Positions 24,081-33,662 of a DNA stretch of 64,000 nucleotides are shown here, in pieces. This DNA comes from DATJGR01 sp963812255 (GTDB lineage: Bacteria > Pseudomonadota > Gammaproteobacteria > Pseudomonadales > Azotimanducaceae). The stretch's first letter is position 1. The number at the start of each line of letters is the position of its first letter. The stretch covers positions 478,423-542,422 of the forward strand of contig CAWEUM010000002.1 in the NCBI GenBank assembly GCA_963812255.1, given 5' to 3'. A program made the position numbers and the translations under genes. The notes under the pieces were generated by a model. That model was not told where the DNA came from. It was given only the letters and a program-made list of their open reading frames with translations, and searched no databases.

Positions 24081-25511
24081 GTCGTTGCAACATCTCCAGA
24101 TGGGAGGTGTTAGATGGGACGACCAAGAGGTTGGACAACGCAGCAGACAGGTCGGGAGCCAATGCGCTCGCCAGGTCGGCCATGCGTCAATCAGCGTGAA
24201 GCCAGACAGGCGTTTTGGAAGTGCATCGCGGAAGGGATGCAGAGTGAATCCGCCGCGTTAGCGTGCGGCGTGTCGCAGCCGGTGGGGACGCGGTGGTTTC
24301 GAGAGGCTGGTGGAATGCCGTCGATCAGTTTGGCGCCGGGCTCGAAGCGTTATCTGTCGTTTGGTGAGCGCGAGGAGCTTGCATTGTTGCGAGCTCAGGG
24401 GTGTGGAATTCGCGAGATCGCCCGATGCTTAGGCCGATCACCTTCGACAATCTCGCGCGAGCTGCGTCGTAATGCAGAGACTCGTGGCGGTACACTGAAG
24501 TACCGCGCTACGGTTGCGCAGTGGAAAGCCGAGCGGGCTGCCAAGCGCCCCAAGACTGCCAAGCTCGTGGAGAACGAACCACTGCGACTCTACGTGCAAA
24601 ACAGGCTTGCAGGCGCGGTCACGGATGCCAAGGGCCGACCGATCTTGGGACCCAACGTATCCTGGAGGGGGCGACGTCACGGCCGCCGTGCGGACCGACG
24701 GTGGGGCACTTGCTGGAGTCCAGAGCAGATCAGTCGCCGGCTGCGTATCGACTACCCCGATGACGAGACTATGCGGATCTCCCACGAAGCCATCTACCAA
24801 TCACTTTACGTTCAAGGCCGCGGAGCGCTGCGGCGCGAGCTATCCGCATGCCTGCGCACCGGTCGGGCTCTGCGGGTGCCACGTGCCAGAACACAGCAGC
24901 GCGGAAAAAACTTCATCGCTCCTGAGGTGATGATCAGCCAGCGGCCGGCCGAGGTCGCTGAGCGCGCTGTACCTGGTCACTGGGAAGGCGACCTAGTCAT
25001 CGGCTTGCAAAGCTCTGCGATCGGCACCTTGGTTGAACGTACAACACGGTTCACGATGTTGCTGCATTTGCTGCCGATGGCGGGACATACCTCAAGCACC
25101 AGAGCCAAGAACGGGCCGGCGCTAGCCGGCCATGGTGCCGAAGCTGTCCGCGATGCCATCGCTGCGAAGATCGCCACGTTGCCGGAACAGCTCCGCAAAT
25201 CGCTGACTTGGGATCAGGGTGCGGAGATGGCCCAACATACACAGTTGCGGATCGACACCGGCTTGGCGATTTACTTCTGCGATCCACGGAGTCCTTGGCA
25301 ACGGGGTACCAACGAGAACACCAACGGGCTATTGCGGCAGTACTTTCCGAAGGGTACCGACCTCAGTCGATATGGCGAGCATGAGCTCGACGCAGTGGCT
25401 GCTGCTCTCAACAGCAGGCCTCGCAAAACCCTCGGATGGAAGGCGCCAGTCGAAGCACTCGAGGAGTTACTATCCACAGCTCAAGCAACCGGTGTTGCAA
25501 CGACTCCTTGA
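24081..25511 (+). mobile_element. IS30-family insertion sequence
   Basis: A complete transposase gene is bracketed by GTCGTTGCAAC at 24081-24091 and its reverse complement at 25494-25504, the conserved part of the terminal inverted repeats. The exact outer ends and target duplication are not clear. The right end abuts an IS3-family transposase fragment, so this element probably inserted into, or deleted part of, an older IS3 element. Confidence 0.75.
24114..25511 (+). CDS. IS30-family transposase
   Basis: A 465-residue DDE transposase. The N-terminal helix-turn-helix region contains the IS30 signature YLSFGEREELALLRAQGCGI followed by IARCLGRSPSTISRELRRN. The catalytic core shows Asp in GHWEGDLVIG, Asp in TWDQGAEM and Glu in RGTNENTNGLLR. 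The reading frame is intact and ends inside or just past the right inverted repeat, so it may be active. Confidence 0.93.
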   Translation: MGRPRGWTTQQTGREPMRSPGRPCVNQREARQAFWKCIAEGMQSESAALACGVSQPVGTRWFREAGGMPSISLAPGSKRYLSFGEREELALLRAQGCGIREIARCLGRSPSTISRELRRNAETRGGTLKYRATVAQWKAERAAKRPKTAKLVENEPLRLYVQNRLAGAVTDAKGRPILGPNVSWRGRRHGRRADRRWGTCWSPEQISRRLRIDYPDDETMRISHEAIYQSLYVQGRGALRRELSACLRTGRALRVPRARTQQRGKNFIAPEVMISQRPAEVAERAVPGHWEGDLVIGLQSSAIGTLVERTTRFTMLLHLLPMAGHTSSTRAKNGPALAGHGAEAVRDAIAAKIATLPEQLRKSLTWDQGAEMAQHTQLRIDTGLAIYFCDPRSPWQRGTNENTNGLLRQYFPKGTDLSRYGEHELDAVAAALNSRPRKTLGWKAPVEALEELLSTAQATGVATTP

Positions 25512-25515
25512 ACTA

Positions 25516-25798
25516 AGCAGTTCGGCAGTGTCGGTGACTCATACGACAACACGCTGGCGGAGTCGATCATCGCGCTATGCAAGACTGAGTTGATCCGTCA
25601 GCAAGGTCCATGGAGAATTTCGAGGATGTCGAATCCCCCTCGCTGGTGTGGGTTGAATGGTTCAACAACCGACGGTTGTTGGAACCGATCGGCAACGTGC
25701 AACCGGCGGAACTCGAGCTCGCGTACCATCAATCCGACGAGTCAGCCGTGGTGGCCTGACTCAAACCCAGGAGTCTCCGGGAGATTCGGCGCGGTTTA
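25516..25798 (+). mobile_element. 3' remnant of an IS3-family element
   Basis: Only the C-terminal end of OrfB remains: SVGDSYDNTLAESIIALCKT, then, after a one-base shift near 25611, VEWFNNRRLLEPIGN and a stop. It is followed by an IS3-type right end with CTCCGGGAGATTCGGCGCGG and finishing in GGTTTA near 25798. The 5' part is missing, replaced by the IS30 element. Confidence 0.8.
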
Positions 25799-25891
25799 CT
25801 GGACCCACAGCCCCGCGGTTCGATCCGGCCCCTTTCTCGGCTTGGGTACAACCGTTTTCGGGTAGTCTCAGGTATTCAGATTGGAGATCAG

Positions 25892-26638
25892 ATGACCATC
25901 GAAACCGAAGATGATGTCGCCGCGCTCAAACGCATAGGCAAGATCGTTTCGTACGTGCTTCAGGAGATGCTCGACGCTGCCGAACCCGGCATGACCACGC
26001 GCGAGCTAGATTCACTTGGTGAGCAATTGCTTGAAAGACACGGCGCACGATCGGCGCCTAGGCTCACATACGACTTCCCGGGCTCAACCTGCATCAGCAT
26101 CAACGAGGAGGCCGCACACGGCATCCCAGGTGATCGATTGATTCGCCCTGGCGACGTATTGAACGTCGATGTTTCCGCCGAGTTCGGAGGCTACTTCGCC
26201 GATACTGGAGGAACGAAAATTGTGCCCCCGACCAACTCACAAAAGACGCGCTTGTGCCATGCCACCCGCATGGCCCTCGAGCAAGCCACGAAGCGGGCCT
26301 GCGCTGGCCAGCCCATCAATGTCATCGGCGCTGCAATCCAACGAACTGCGAAGACATACGGCTTCAAGATTATCGAGAACCTCGGTAGCCACGGGGTTGG
26401 TCGTGCACTTCATCAAGCACCCGAGCACATTCCTGGGTATTTTGATCCGACGGACACGCGCATTTTGAGAGATCGCATGGTGATCACCATCGAACCCTTC
26501 CTCTCAACAAAGAGCCGCGTGGTGACCGAGACGTCCGATGGATGGACTTTGGTTGGAGTGCAGGGCAACTTATCAGCGCAATACGAGCACACGATGATAA
26601 TTACCAAGGGCGAACCAATAGTCGTCACCCAGCATTGA
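25892..26638 (+). CDS. map: Type I methionine aminopeptidase paralogue 2
   Basis: A 248-residue M24 aminopeptidase with all five metal ligands: Asp in LNVDVSAE, Asp in YFADTGGT, His in SHGVGRALHQAP, Glu in ITIEPF and Glu in QYEHTMII. The ATG at 25892 has GGAG six bases upstream. It lies just downstream of the IS3 remnant and has a lower GC content than its neighbours, which hints at acquisition. It shares the HGARSAP..YDFPG.TCIS segment with the copy at 19938, so the two are close paralogues of a subgroup distinct from classical Map. Confidence 0.88.
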   Translation: MTIETEDDVAALKRIGKIVSYVLQEMLDAAEPGMTTRELDSLGEQLLERHGARSAPRLTYDFPGSTCISINEEAAHGIPGDRLIRPGDVLNVDVSAEFGGYFADTGGTKIVPPTNSQKTRLCHATRMALEQATKRACAGQPINVIGAAIQRTAKTYGFKIIENLGSHGVGRALHQAPEHIPGYFDPTDTRILRDRMVITIEPFLSTKSRVVTETSDGWTLVGVQGNLSAQYEHTMIITKGEPIVVTQH

Positions 26639-26782
26639 ATGATCGTCGATGAAAGCTAACCCTTCCTTCGAGCGAACCCACCCAAAGCGGCACTGGATGG
26701 CAGCTGGAAGCAGCCTGGAAACCGTGAAGTGAGCAACCCTCACACAACCATTGCGGCGATCCATCAAGCGACAGGAGCATCA

Positions 26783-28261
26783 ATGAAATCGTTCAGGACT
26801 TTTGGAAAGCTGGCTGCCGCAAGCGTGTTCGCCGTTGTGCTGTTAGCAGGCTGCGGCAAGAAAGACGACCCGGTGAGTGCTGCGGACCAGGCGGACAAGC
26901 AGGCCGGCGTCGATGCGCCGGGGATCGAGGAAACCAAGGCCATCGCTGAGGAAGCCTTCATCTTCGGCCTGCCGCTGGTGATGAATTACGCGGTGATGAA
27001 CGAGTTCGCAATCGACAAGGACTCCGGGCAGTTCAAGGCGCCGTTCAATACCATCAAGAACGAAGCCCGTGTCTTCACCTACAAGGACACGGCGGTGGTC
27101 ACGCCGAACAGCGATACGCCCTATTCAGCAGTATGGCTCGACCTGCGAGCCGAGCCGATGGTGATCTCGGTTCCGGCGGTGGACGAGAAGCGCTACTACT
27201 CCGTACAACTGGTCGATGGCAATACCTACAACTACGGCTATATCGGCAGCCGCGCCACGGGGGCGCAGGCCGGTAGTTACCTGGTCGTTGGCCCCGACTG
27301 GAAGGGCGAGACACCGGCAGGTATCAAGAAGGTGTTCTACTCGAGCACGCCGTTCGGTGAGACGATTTTCCGCACCCAGCTCTTCAATGCGGATGACATG
27401 CCGAATGTGGTAAAGGTCCAGGCAGGCTACAAGGTGCAACCGCTGTCGGTTTTCCTGGGTCAACCCGCACCGGCTGCCGCGCCGAATATCGACTTCATCC
27501 CCGCCACAACCAACGGCATCAAGGACAATTTCTTCGAGTATCTCGATGCCGCGCTGCAATACGTGCCGGAGACGGCGCAGAACCAAGAGATCCGCGCCAG
27601 GCTGGCCACCATCGGCATCGGCGCCCGCAAGACGTTCGACTTCAAGGATCTCTCGGCCGAACACAAGGCGGCCGTTCTGCTCGGAATGAAGGCAGGAGCG
27701 GAGAAGGTGAGCGCGCTCGTTGCCAATGGCGGCAAGGTCCAGAACGGCTGGAACGTCGGTGGGTTGGCCGGTGGCGACAACGCTTTCTACCATGGCGACT
27801 GGCTGAAGCGCGCGGCAACGGCAAGAGGCGGCATTTACGCGAATGACCCTGCCGAAGCCATGTATCCGGCGACGCGCAACGACAGCAATGGCGAGACCAT
27901 CGATACCAGCAAACACAAGTACACGCTCACCTTCCCCGCCGGACAGTTCCCGCCGGTGAACGCCTTCTGGTCAGTCACCATGTATGACGGCAAGAGCCAG
28001 CTGCTGATCGAGAATCCGATCAATCGCTATCTCATCAACTCGCCAATGTTGCCAGACATGAAGACCAATCAGGATGGATCGCTGACGATTTACATCCAGA
28101 AAGACAGTCCCGGCGCAGACAAGGAATCCAACTGGCTTCCGGCACCCAACGACACGGCCTACCTCGTAATGCGCCTCTATTGGCCCAAGACCGAAGACCC
28201 ATCCATCCTTCCCCCTGGAAGGGGCACGTGGCAGCCACCGGGAATCGTCGCGGCGAAGTAA
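26783..28261 (+). CDS. DUF1254/DUF1214 domain lipoprotein
   Basis: A 492-residue protein with a lipoprotein signal (VFAVVLLAGCGKK, lipobox LAGC near residue 24). The DUF1254 domain lies at about residues 60-190 (EEAFIFGLPLVMNYAVM; VVTPNSDTPYSAVWLDLRAE) and the DUF1214 domain at the C-terminal third (NAFWSVTMYDGKSQLLIENP and LPAPNDTAYLVMRLYWP). The family is common in proteobacteria; its function is unknown. ATG 26783 is preferred to a GTG at 26729 because AGGAG lies six bases upstream and the signal peptide starts there. Confidence 0.88.
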   Translation: MKSFRTFGKLAAASVFAVVLLAGCGKKDDPVSAADQADKQAGVDAPGIEETKAIAEEAFIFGLPLVMNYAVMNEFAIDKDSGQFKAPFNTIKNEARVFTYKDTAVVTPNSDTPYSAVWLDLRAEPMVISVPAVDEKRYYSVQLVDGNTYNYGYIGSRATGAQAGSYLVVGPDWKGETPAGIKKVFYSSTPFGETIFRTQLFNADDMPNVVKVQAGYKVQPLSVFLGQPAPAAAPNIDFIPATTNGIKDNFFEYLDAALQYVPETAQNQEIRARLATIGIGARKTFDFKDLSAEHKAAVLLGMKAGAEKVSALVANGGKVQNGWNVGGLAGGDNAFYHGDWLKRAATARGGIYANDPAEAMYPATRNDSNGETIDTSKHKYTLTFPAGQFPPVNAFWSVTMYDGKSQLLIENPINRYLINSPMLPDMKTNQDGSLTIYIQKDSPGADKESNWLPAPNDTAYLVMRLYWPKTEDPSILPPGRGTWQPPGIVAAK

Positions 28262-28262
28262 G

Positions 28263-28391
28263 CCACTCGGCTCGACGCCGAAGGACCAGTGCCGCGCGCC
28301 GGGCCGGGAACTCGATCGGCTCGAACACAACATGCGTAGTGCCGTCCGGGTGCGGGGTTGAGCTGGCAAACCACTTGCCCTGCCCCATTGG
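28263..28391 (-). pseudogene. IS91-type transposase C-terminal fragment
   Basis: A minus-strand frame reads DGTTHVVFEPIEFPARRAAL, which matches the conserved late segment of IS91-family Y2 transposases (DGTTHV.F.PL.F...LAALVP.PR). No other part of the element remains. It fills the gap between the DUF1254 gene and iorA. Confidence 0.55.
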
Positions 28392-28470
28392 TACTAGTCG
28401 TTGGCAACAGTTGACGCGCCAGGTCTCGCTACGGTCCACTGGCCAGATATCAATGCATGGTTCCTTCTAA

Positions 28471-28988
<518 letters not shown>

Positions 28989-28992
<4 letters not shown>

Positions 28993-31175
28993 CCCAGATG
29001 AACGTCAATCGCCGTCGCTTTCTCGCAGGTACCGCGGCCGTCACCGGTGGTCTCGTACTCGGCGTGTATTCGACCCAGCCCGTGCGCGCGATGCCGAACG
29101 CCCGCGCGGGTTCGTTTCAGGCCAACGCGTGGTTGCAGATCACGCCACAGGACGAAGTGATTTTCCAACTCGACAAAGTCGAAATGGGACAGGGCGTGTT
29201 GACCGCGCTGCCGACGATCCTGGCCGAAGAACTCGAGATCGATCCGCGCCGGATCATCATCGAACTCGCCCCCGTGAACAAAGCGTTCCAGGATCCGATT
29301 CAGATCACTGGCGGCTCCACGTCGGTGAATGTCCGGTGGGACATTCTGCGCACGACTGGCGCGCGGGCGCGCGAGATGCTCGTTGCGACAGCGGCCGCTC
29401 GTTGGGGCATCAAACCGGATCAATGCAAGGCCGACGACGGCAGGGTGCTGCGGATCGGCACGAGCGAATCGTCTACCTACGGCGAACTTGCCGATGACGC
29501 GGCGAAGCTGCCGGTGCCGAAGAAACCGACGCTGAAGGATCCCGCCGATTTCAAATACATCGGCAAATCGCTGCGCCGCTTCGACGGTCCGGAAAAAAGC
29601 ACCGGCACCGCGATCTATGGAATGGATGTCGACGTGCCCGGCATGGCCGTTGCGATCTTGGTGCGCAATCCGCATTTCGGCGGCTCGCTCCAGTCGTTCG
29701 AGGCGACGCAGGCGCGTAAGTCGACCGGCGTGGTCGACATCTTTTCCGTCAACGGCGCCGTCGCGGTCGTCGCGGACACCTATTGGCACGCAACGAAGGC
29801 GTCGCGCCTCGTGAACGTGACCTGGGACAACGGCCCGCTCGGCGGGCTCGACAGCGACGGCATCCGCGCCGCGTGGGTCGAAGTGGCGAAGGAGGACGGC
29901 CGCACGATTCGTGACGAAGGCGATACCGCGAAGGCACTCAAAGGCGCGGCGTCGGTGTTCGACGCCGTTTACGAAGTGCCATACCTCGCGCACGCAACAA
30001 TGGAGCCCCAGAACACGACCGCGTCGTTCCACAACGGCGAATGCGAAATCTGGTCCCCGAACCAGGCACCCGACATATCGCAGGCGCTGGCCGCTGACGC
30101 ACTAGGCATTGCGCGCGAAGCCGTCACCGTACACACGACGTTGATGGGCGGCGGTTTTGGCCGTCGCGGTATTCCCGACTTCGTGCCGGAAGCCGCGCTC
30201 GTATCGAAGCAGGTGGGTCGCCCGGTCAAGTTGATCTGGTCGCGTGAAGACGACATGCGCCACGACTTCTATCGGCCCGCGACGTACAACGTGATGAAAG
30301 CGTCACTCGACGACGCGGGTCAGGTGCAGAGCTGGTCACACAAGATCGTTGCGCCCAGCATGTTCCGTTCGTTGCTGCCGATCATGGGCAAGGTTGCGCC
30401 GGAGTGGCTCCCGCATTGGCTCACCAACTCGTTGACGGCGGCGGCGGGCACGATCGTCAAGACGCGCGATCCCACGTCGCACGAGGGCGCGGTTGATCAA
30501 CCGTATGCGATTCCGAACGTCGACATCGCGCACGTGTTCTACGATCCGGGCGTTCCGCTCGGCTTCTGGCGCAGCGTCGGTCATTCGCAGAATGCGTTCG
30601 TCGTCGAAAGTTTCATCGATGAGCTCGCGCACAAGGCCGGCGACGATCCGTACAAATTCCGCCGCAGACTGCTCTCAGACAACGCGCGGCATCTGAGTGT
30701 GCTCGATCTGGTCGCCGAAAAAGGCAACTGGGGCGCACCTCAGATCGGCACGCACCAGGGCATTGCCGTGCACGAGTCGTTCGGCACCGTCGTTGCCGAA
30801 ATCGCCGAAATCAGAATCGTCGACGGTGCGGTGAAAGTCGAACGTGTGGTTTGCGCCGTCGACTGCGGCATCGTCGTGAATCCCGATCAGCTGTACGCGC
30901 AGGTCGAAAGCGCGGTGGTATTCGGCCTGACAGCAGCGTTGAGGGGCAAGATCACGATCAAGGATGGTGCGGTCGAACAATCGAACTTCCACGACTATCC
31001 GTTACTTCGGATGAACGAGATACCAATCGTCGAAGTACACGTCGTGCAGAGCACGGAGAAGCCAACCGGTATCGGCGAACCCGGCACGCCGCCGATCGCG
31101 CCGGCGGTCGCAAATGCGATTTTTGCAGCGACCGGTTCTCGCCTGCGGAGTTTGCCGCTGACTGTAACGACCTGA
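28989..31175 (+). CDS. iorB: Molybdopterin-binding large subunit of an IorB-type hydroxylase
   Basis: A 728-residue xanthine-oxidase-family subunit with a Tat signal (NRRRFLAGTAAVTGG), so the complex is probably exported folded with its partner. Cofactor-binding segments include GQGVLTALP (residues about 57), MGGGFGRRG (about 387) and PTGIGEPGTPPIAPAVANA near the C terminus, where the Glu is the usual catalytic base. It hydroxylates aldehydes or N-heterocycles; the substrate is unknown. No FAD subunit or cytochrome subunit gene follows. A repeat copy (E) lies right after it. Confidence 0.9.
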
Positions 31176-31230
31176 CCGGCGCGCGCCATCTGCGTCCGCG
31201 GACGACCGCAGCAGAAGACAGTGTTGAGGT

Positions 31231-31305
31231 TGCACACGAACGGTGGTTGATCCGGGAGTCGCTGATCTTCGAAACGAATCTGCTTGTCCCGGCAGTTTCG
31301 GAGTG
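31231..31305 (+). repeat. Dispersed repeat, 3' copy E
   Basis: GGTTGATCCGGGAGTCGCTG, ATCTTCGA and CGAATCTGC align with the 3' half of copy A (6892-6950). The 5' half of the repeat is absent. It lies between the convergent iorB and FMN reductase genes. Confidence 0.5.
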
Positions 31306-31863
31306 TCAGTACACCGTTGCGTGGATGAACTCGACATAGCCGCGCATGAAATCGGCCAGCTGTTTGCGATGCGCAGCGTCAGTCAACTCGCCGCCTGCGT
31401 CGAACAACGTATGCGCGCGCGAGGCCATCAGGCGGCCACCAAACCACGGTCGCATGCCGAGCGTACGCAAGACCGGTAACCATGCATTCTGTGACAGGAT
31501 CGTGCCGAAACCCCCGGGCGATGCGCCGATCACGGCGACAGGACGATCGCCGAATACGCTGCCGATGTCGGCCGCCGGCCGCGACAGCCAATCGAGCGCG
31601 TTTTTGAACACGCCGGGGATCCCGTTGTTGTATTCGGGCGTCACGAGCAGCACACCGTCGGCCGCGGCGATGCGCGCCTTCAGCTCGACGACGGGTTGCG
31701 GAATGCCGGTCGATGCTTCGAGATCGCCGTCATACAACGGAATGCCTCGGATCGATCCGATTTCGACTGACGCACCGACGGTGACCTGTGCGGCCGCGCG
31801 CAATAGCGCGGCATTGTACGAGCCGGCTCGAAGACTGCCGGCGATGCCGATGATGGTGGCCAT
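31306..31863 (-). CDS. NADPH-dependent FMN reductase (ChrR/YieF-like)
   Basis: A 185-residue flavodoxin-like reductase that transfers electrons from NAD(P)H to FMN and then to quinones, azo compounds or metal oxyanions. It shows the FMN phosphate motif GSLRAGSYNAALL near the start and TPEYNNGIPGVFKNALDW (about residues 75-92), both typical of the family. Its start follows the stop of the upstream serine hydrolase gene (TGACATG), so they are co-transcribed. Confidence 0.88.
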   Translation of the reverse strand: MATIIGIAGSLRAGSYNAALLRAAAQVTVGASVEIGSIRGIPLYDGDLEASTGIPQPVVELKARIAAADGVLLVTPEYNNGIPGVFKNALDWLSRPAADIGSVFGDRPVAVIGASPGGFGTILSQNAWLPVLRTLGMRPWFGGRLMASRAHTLFDAGGELTDAAHRKQLADFMRGYVEFIHATVY

Positions 31864-31864
31864 G

Positions 31865-32959
31865 TCAGCGCGCTATCGCCGCCAACACGCCGGTGAGCAG
31901 TGCCGTGGCCGCCTCGGCCTGGTTCGGGTCGTTGTAGAGACCCCCGGTCGACACGACGACGAGTTTGCGCGAAGGCACCACCCAGATCCGTTGCCCGCCA
32001 TTGCCGACACCGGCAAAGAACGGCGCTGCCGGCGTGCTCGCGCAACCGCCGTTCAGCCACCACAGATAGCCGTAGTTCGTACCGCACACCGGATCACCTT
32101 CGACGTGTACGTACGCGGAGGTCGAGGCGCCGACCCAACTGCGCGGCACGATCTGCGTATCGCCCCACGCTCCGCCCCGCCACATCATCAATCCGATCTT
32201 ACCCATGTCGCGCGTCGTCAGGCGTAGACCCGACGCCGCGCGCGGGATGCCGTTGCTTTTAGACCACTCGAATCGCGCAACGCCGAGCGGACCGAACAAC
32301 ATGCGTTGCGCATAGATCTCAATCGGCGTCTTTGTCGCCCGCGTGACGATGCCCGCAACGAGCGCGACGTCCCCGCCCGAATAGTTGAATCGCGCGCCCG
32401 GGGGGGAATCGATCGATTGCGACAGCACATACCGATACGGGTCGGCCGCGATGTCCATTGCGATTTCCGAGTTGCGCACGTCGGTATAGGGAAACGTATG
32501 TTCGTCCCAGTGCAATCCCGATGTCATCGTCAACACGTCGCGCACGCGCACCTTCATGCGGTCGGGCGTGCGCAATTCGGCAAGCTCCGGAAAATAGTTC
32601 AACACCGGCGCGTCGAGATCCTTGATCGCGCCGTCCGAGTACGCAATCCCGAACAAGATGGAGACCACGCTTTTCGTCACCGAGCGCAGGTCGTGCAGCG
32701 TGTCGGGAGTGAATACGACGTCCTCGATCGGAATCGGGCCATTTTCGCCGATCGTTTCGTCACTTCCGCTGAAGTACCACTCGGCGACAGTTTTGCCGTC
32801 GACGAGCACGAGCACGCTGTGAACACCGGGAATCTCTCCGGACTCGATTCGGGCCTTCAATCCGGCCAAAGCCGGCGTATCTGTGCCACGCGCTTCCGAA
32901 ATACCACCGACCAGGCCCAGCAGGCACGCGGCGACAGATGCTGCAAGCAATCGCCTCAT
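31865..32959 (-). CDS. Exported serine hydrolase, beta-lactamase/class C family
   Basis: A 364-residue protein with a Sec signal peptide (RRLLAASVAACLLGLVGGI). The class C motifs are SVTKSVVS (SxxK nucleophile, about residue 100) and the tyrosine motif YSGG (about 185). The family includes esterases, DD-peptidases and beta-lactamases; the substrate is not predictable. I chose the ATG at 32959 (GGAGG eight bases upstream) over an upstream in-frame start at 32989. It forms a two-gene operon with the FMN reductase. Confidence 0.87.
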   Translation of the reverse strand: MRRLLAASVAACLLGLVGGISEARGTDTPALAGLKARIESGEIPGVHSVLVLVDGKTVAEWYFSGSDETIGENGPIPIEDVVFTPDTLHDLRSVTKSVVSILFGIAYSDGAIKDLDAPVLNYFPELAELRTPDRMKVRVRDVLTMTSGLHWDEHTFPYTDVRNSEIAMDIAADPYRYVLSQSIDSPPGARFNYSGGDVALVAGIVTRATKTPIEIYAQRMLFGPLGVARFEWSKSNGIPRAASGLRLTTRDMGKIGLMMWRGGAWGDTQIVPRSWVGASTSAYVHVEGDPVCGTNYGYLWWLNGGCASTPAAPFFAGVGNGGQRIWVVPSRKLVVVSTGGLYNDPNQAEAATALLTGVLAAIAR

Positions 32960-33115
32960 CGCCGTTCCTCCACTCGCGAAACGCGGCATCGGAGTCTTCC
33001 CCTTTTTGCGGTTGTTAGTCTAGCTCCACCAAATCGAACTGGTCGACCCACTTCGTCCGCGGTGTCGCGAGCGCGATGTGCTGGTCGCGTGTTTCATGCG
33101 CCGCCGCATCTTGCC

Positions 33116-33589
33116 TCATGGGGCTTCCGTACCCCAATAGTGGGCCATCAAATCGGTCGCCCAGGGGGGTTGGCGGAAATCGCCACGCGGCAGAAATTCG
33201 CGCAGCATCGGTTTGATGTCGATCACCGGCGTGCCATCGACCGCATCGAGTCCTGCCACTTCGAGCGTCGTGCCGCGCACAGCGATGATCGCGACGATGG
33301 TCGAGCCAAGACGATTGGGCCTGTTCTTGCCACGCTGCGCGAAGATACCCGTCAGCGGCCAGGCCGGATTGTTTCGCGGATGGCGCGCACCGCGAACGAT
33401 CTTCGATTCAGCAACACGGTCGAAGTGAAACAGCACCTCCGCGTGGGAGAAAGTGTCGAGTCCGGCGAACGCATCACCGTCGAACCCACCGGTCAGTTCG
33501 ATATGCGAGGTGACGTCACCCCATGCGTCGTCTTCCACTTGGGCGCGCGAATTTCTGACATAGCCGATCGGATCGATTTCAATGGTCAT
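33116..33589 (-). CDS. trmO: TrmO-type tRNA t6A37 methyltransferase
   Basis: A 157-residue beta-barrel protein of the TsaA/TrmO family, which methylates N6-threonylcarbamoyladenosine at position 37 of certain tRNAs using SAM. Family motifs: PIGYVRNSR at the start, the FHFDR segment, ARHPRNNP, GKNRPNRLGST, and LDAVDGTPVIDIKP. It lacks the C-terminal extension of the E. coli enzyme, as many short homologues do. It stands alone between two serine hydrolases. Confidence 0.82.
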   Translation of the reverse strand: MTIEIDPIGYVRNSRAQVEDDAWGDVTSHIELTGGFDGDAFAGLDTFSHAEVLFHFDRVAESKIVRGARHPRNNPAWPLTGIFAQRGKNRPNRLGSTIVAIIAVRGTTLEVAGLDAVDGTPVIDIKPMLREFLPRGDFRQPPWATDLMAHYWGTEAP

Positions 33590-33662
33590 CGTGCGTCAGA
33601 GGCCTCGGATGTGTTGCGGGCGAAGCGTTTCCTGCGGAGGTAAGGGAATACATCCGTCGACG

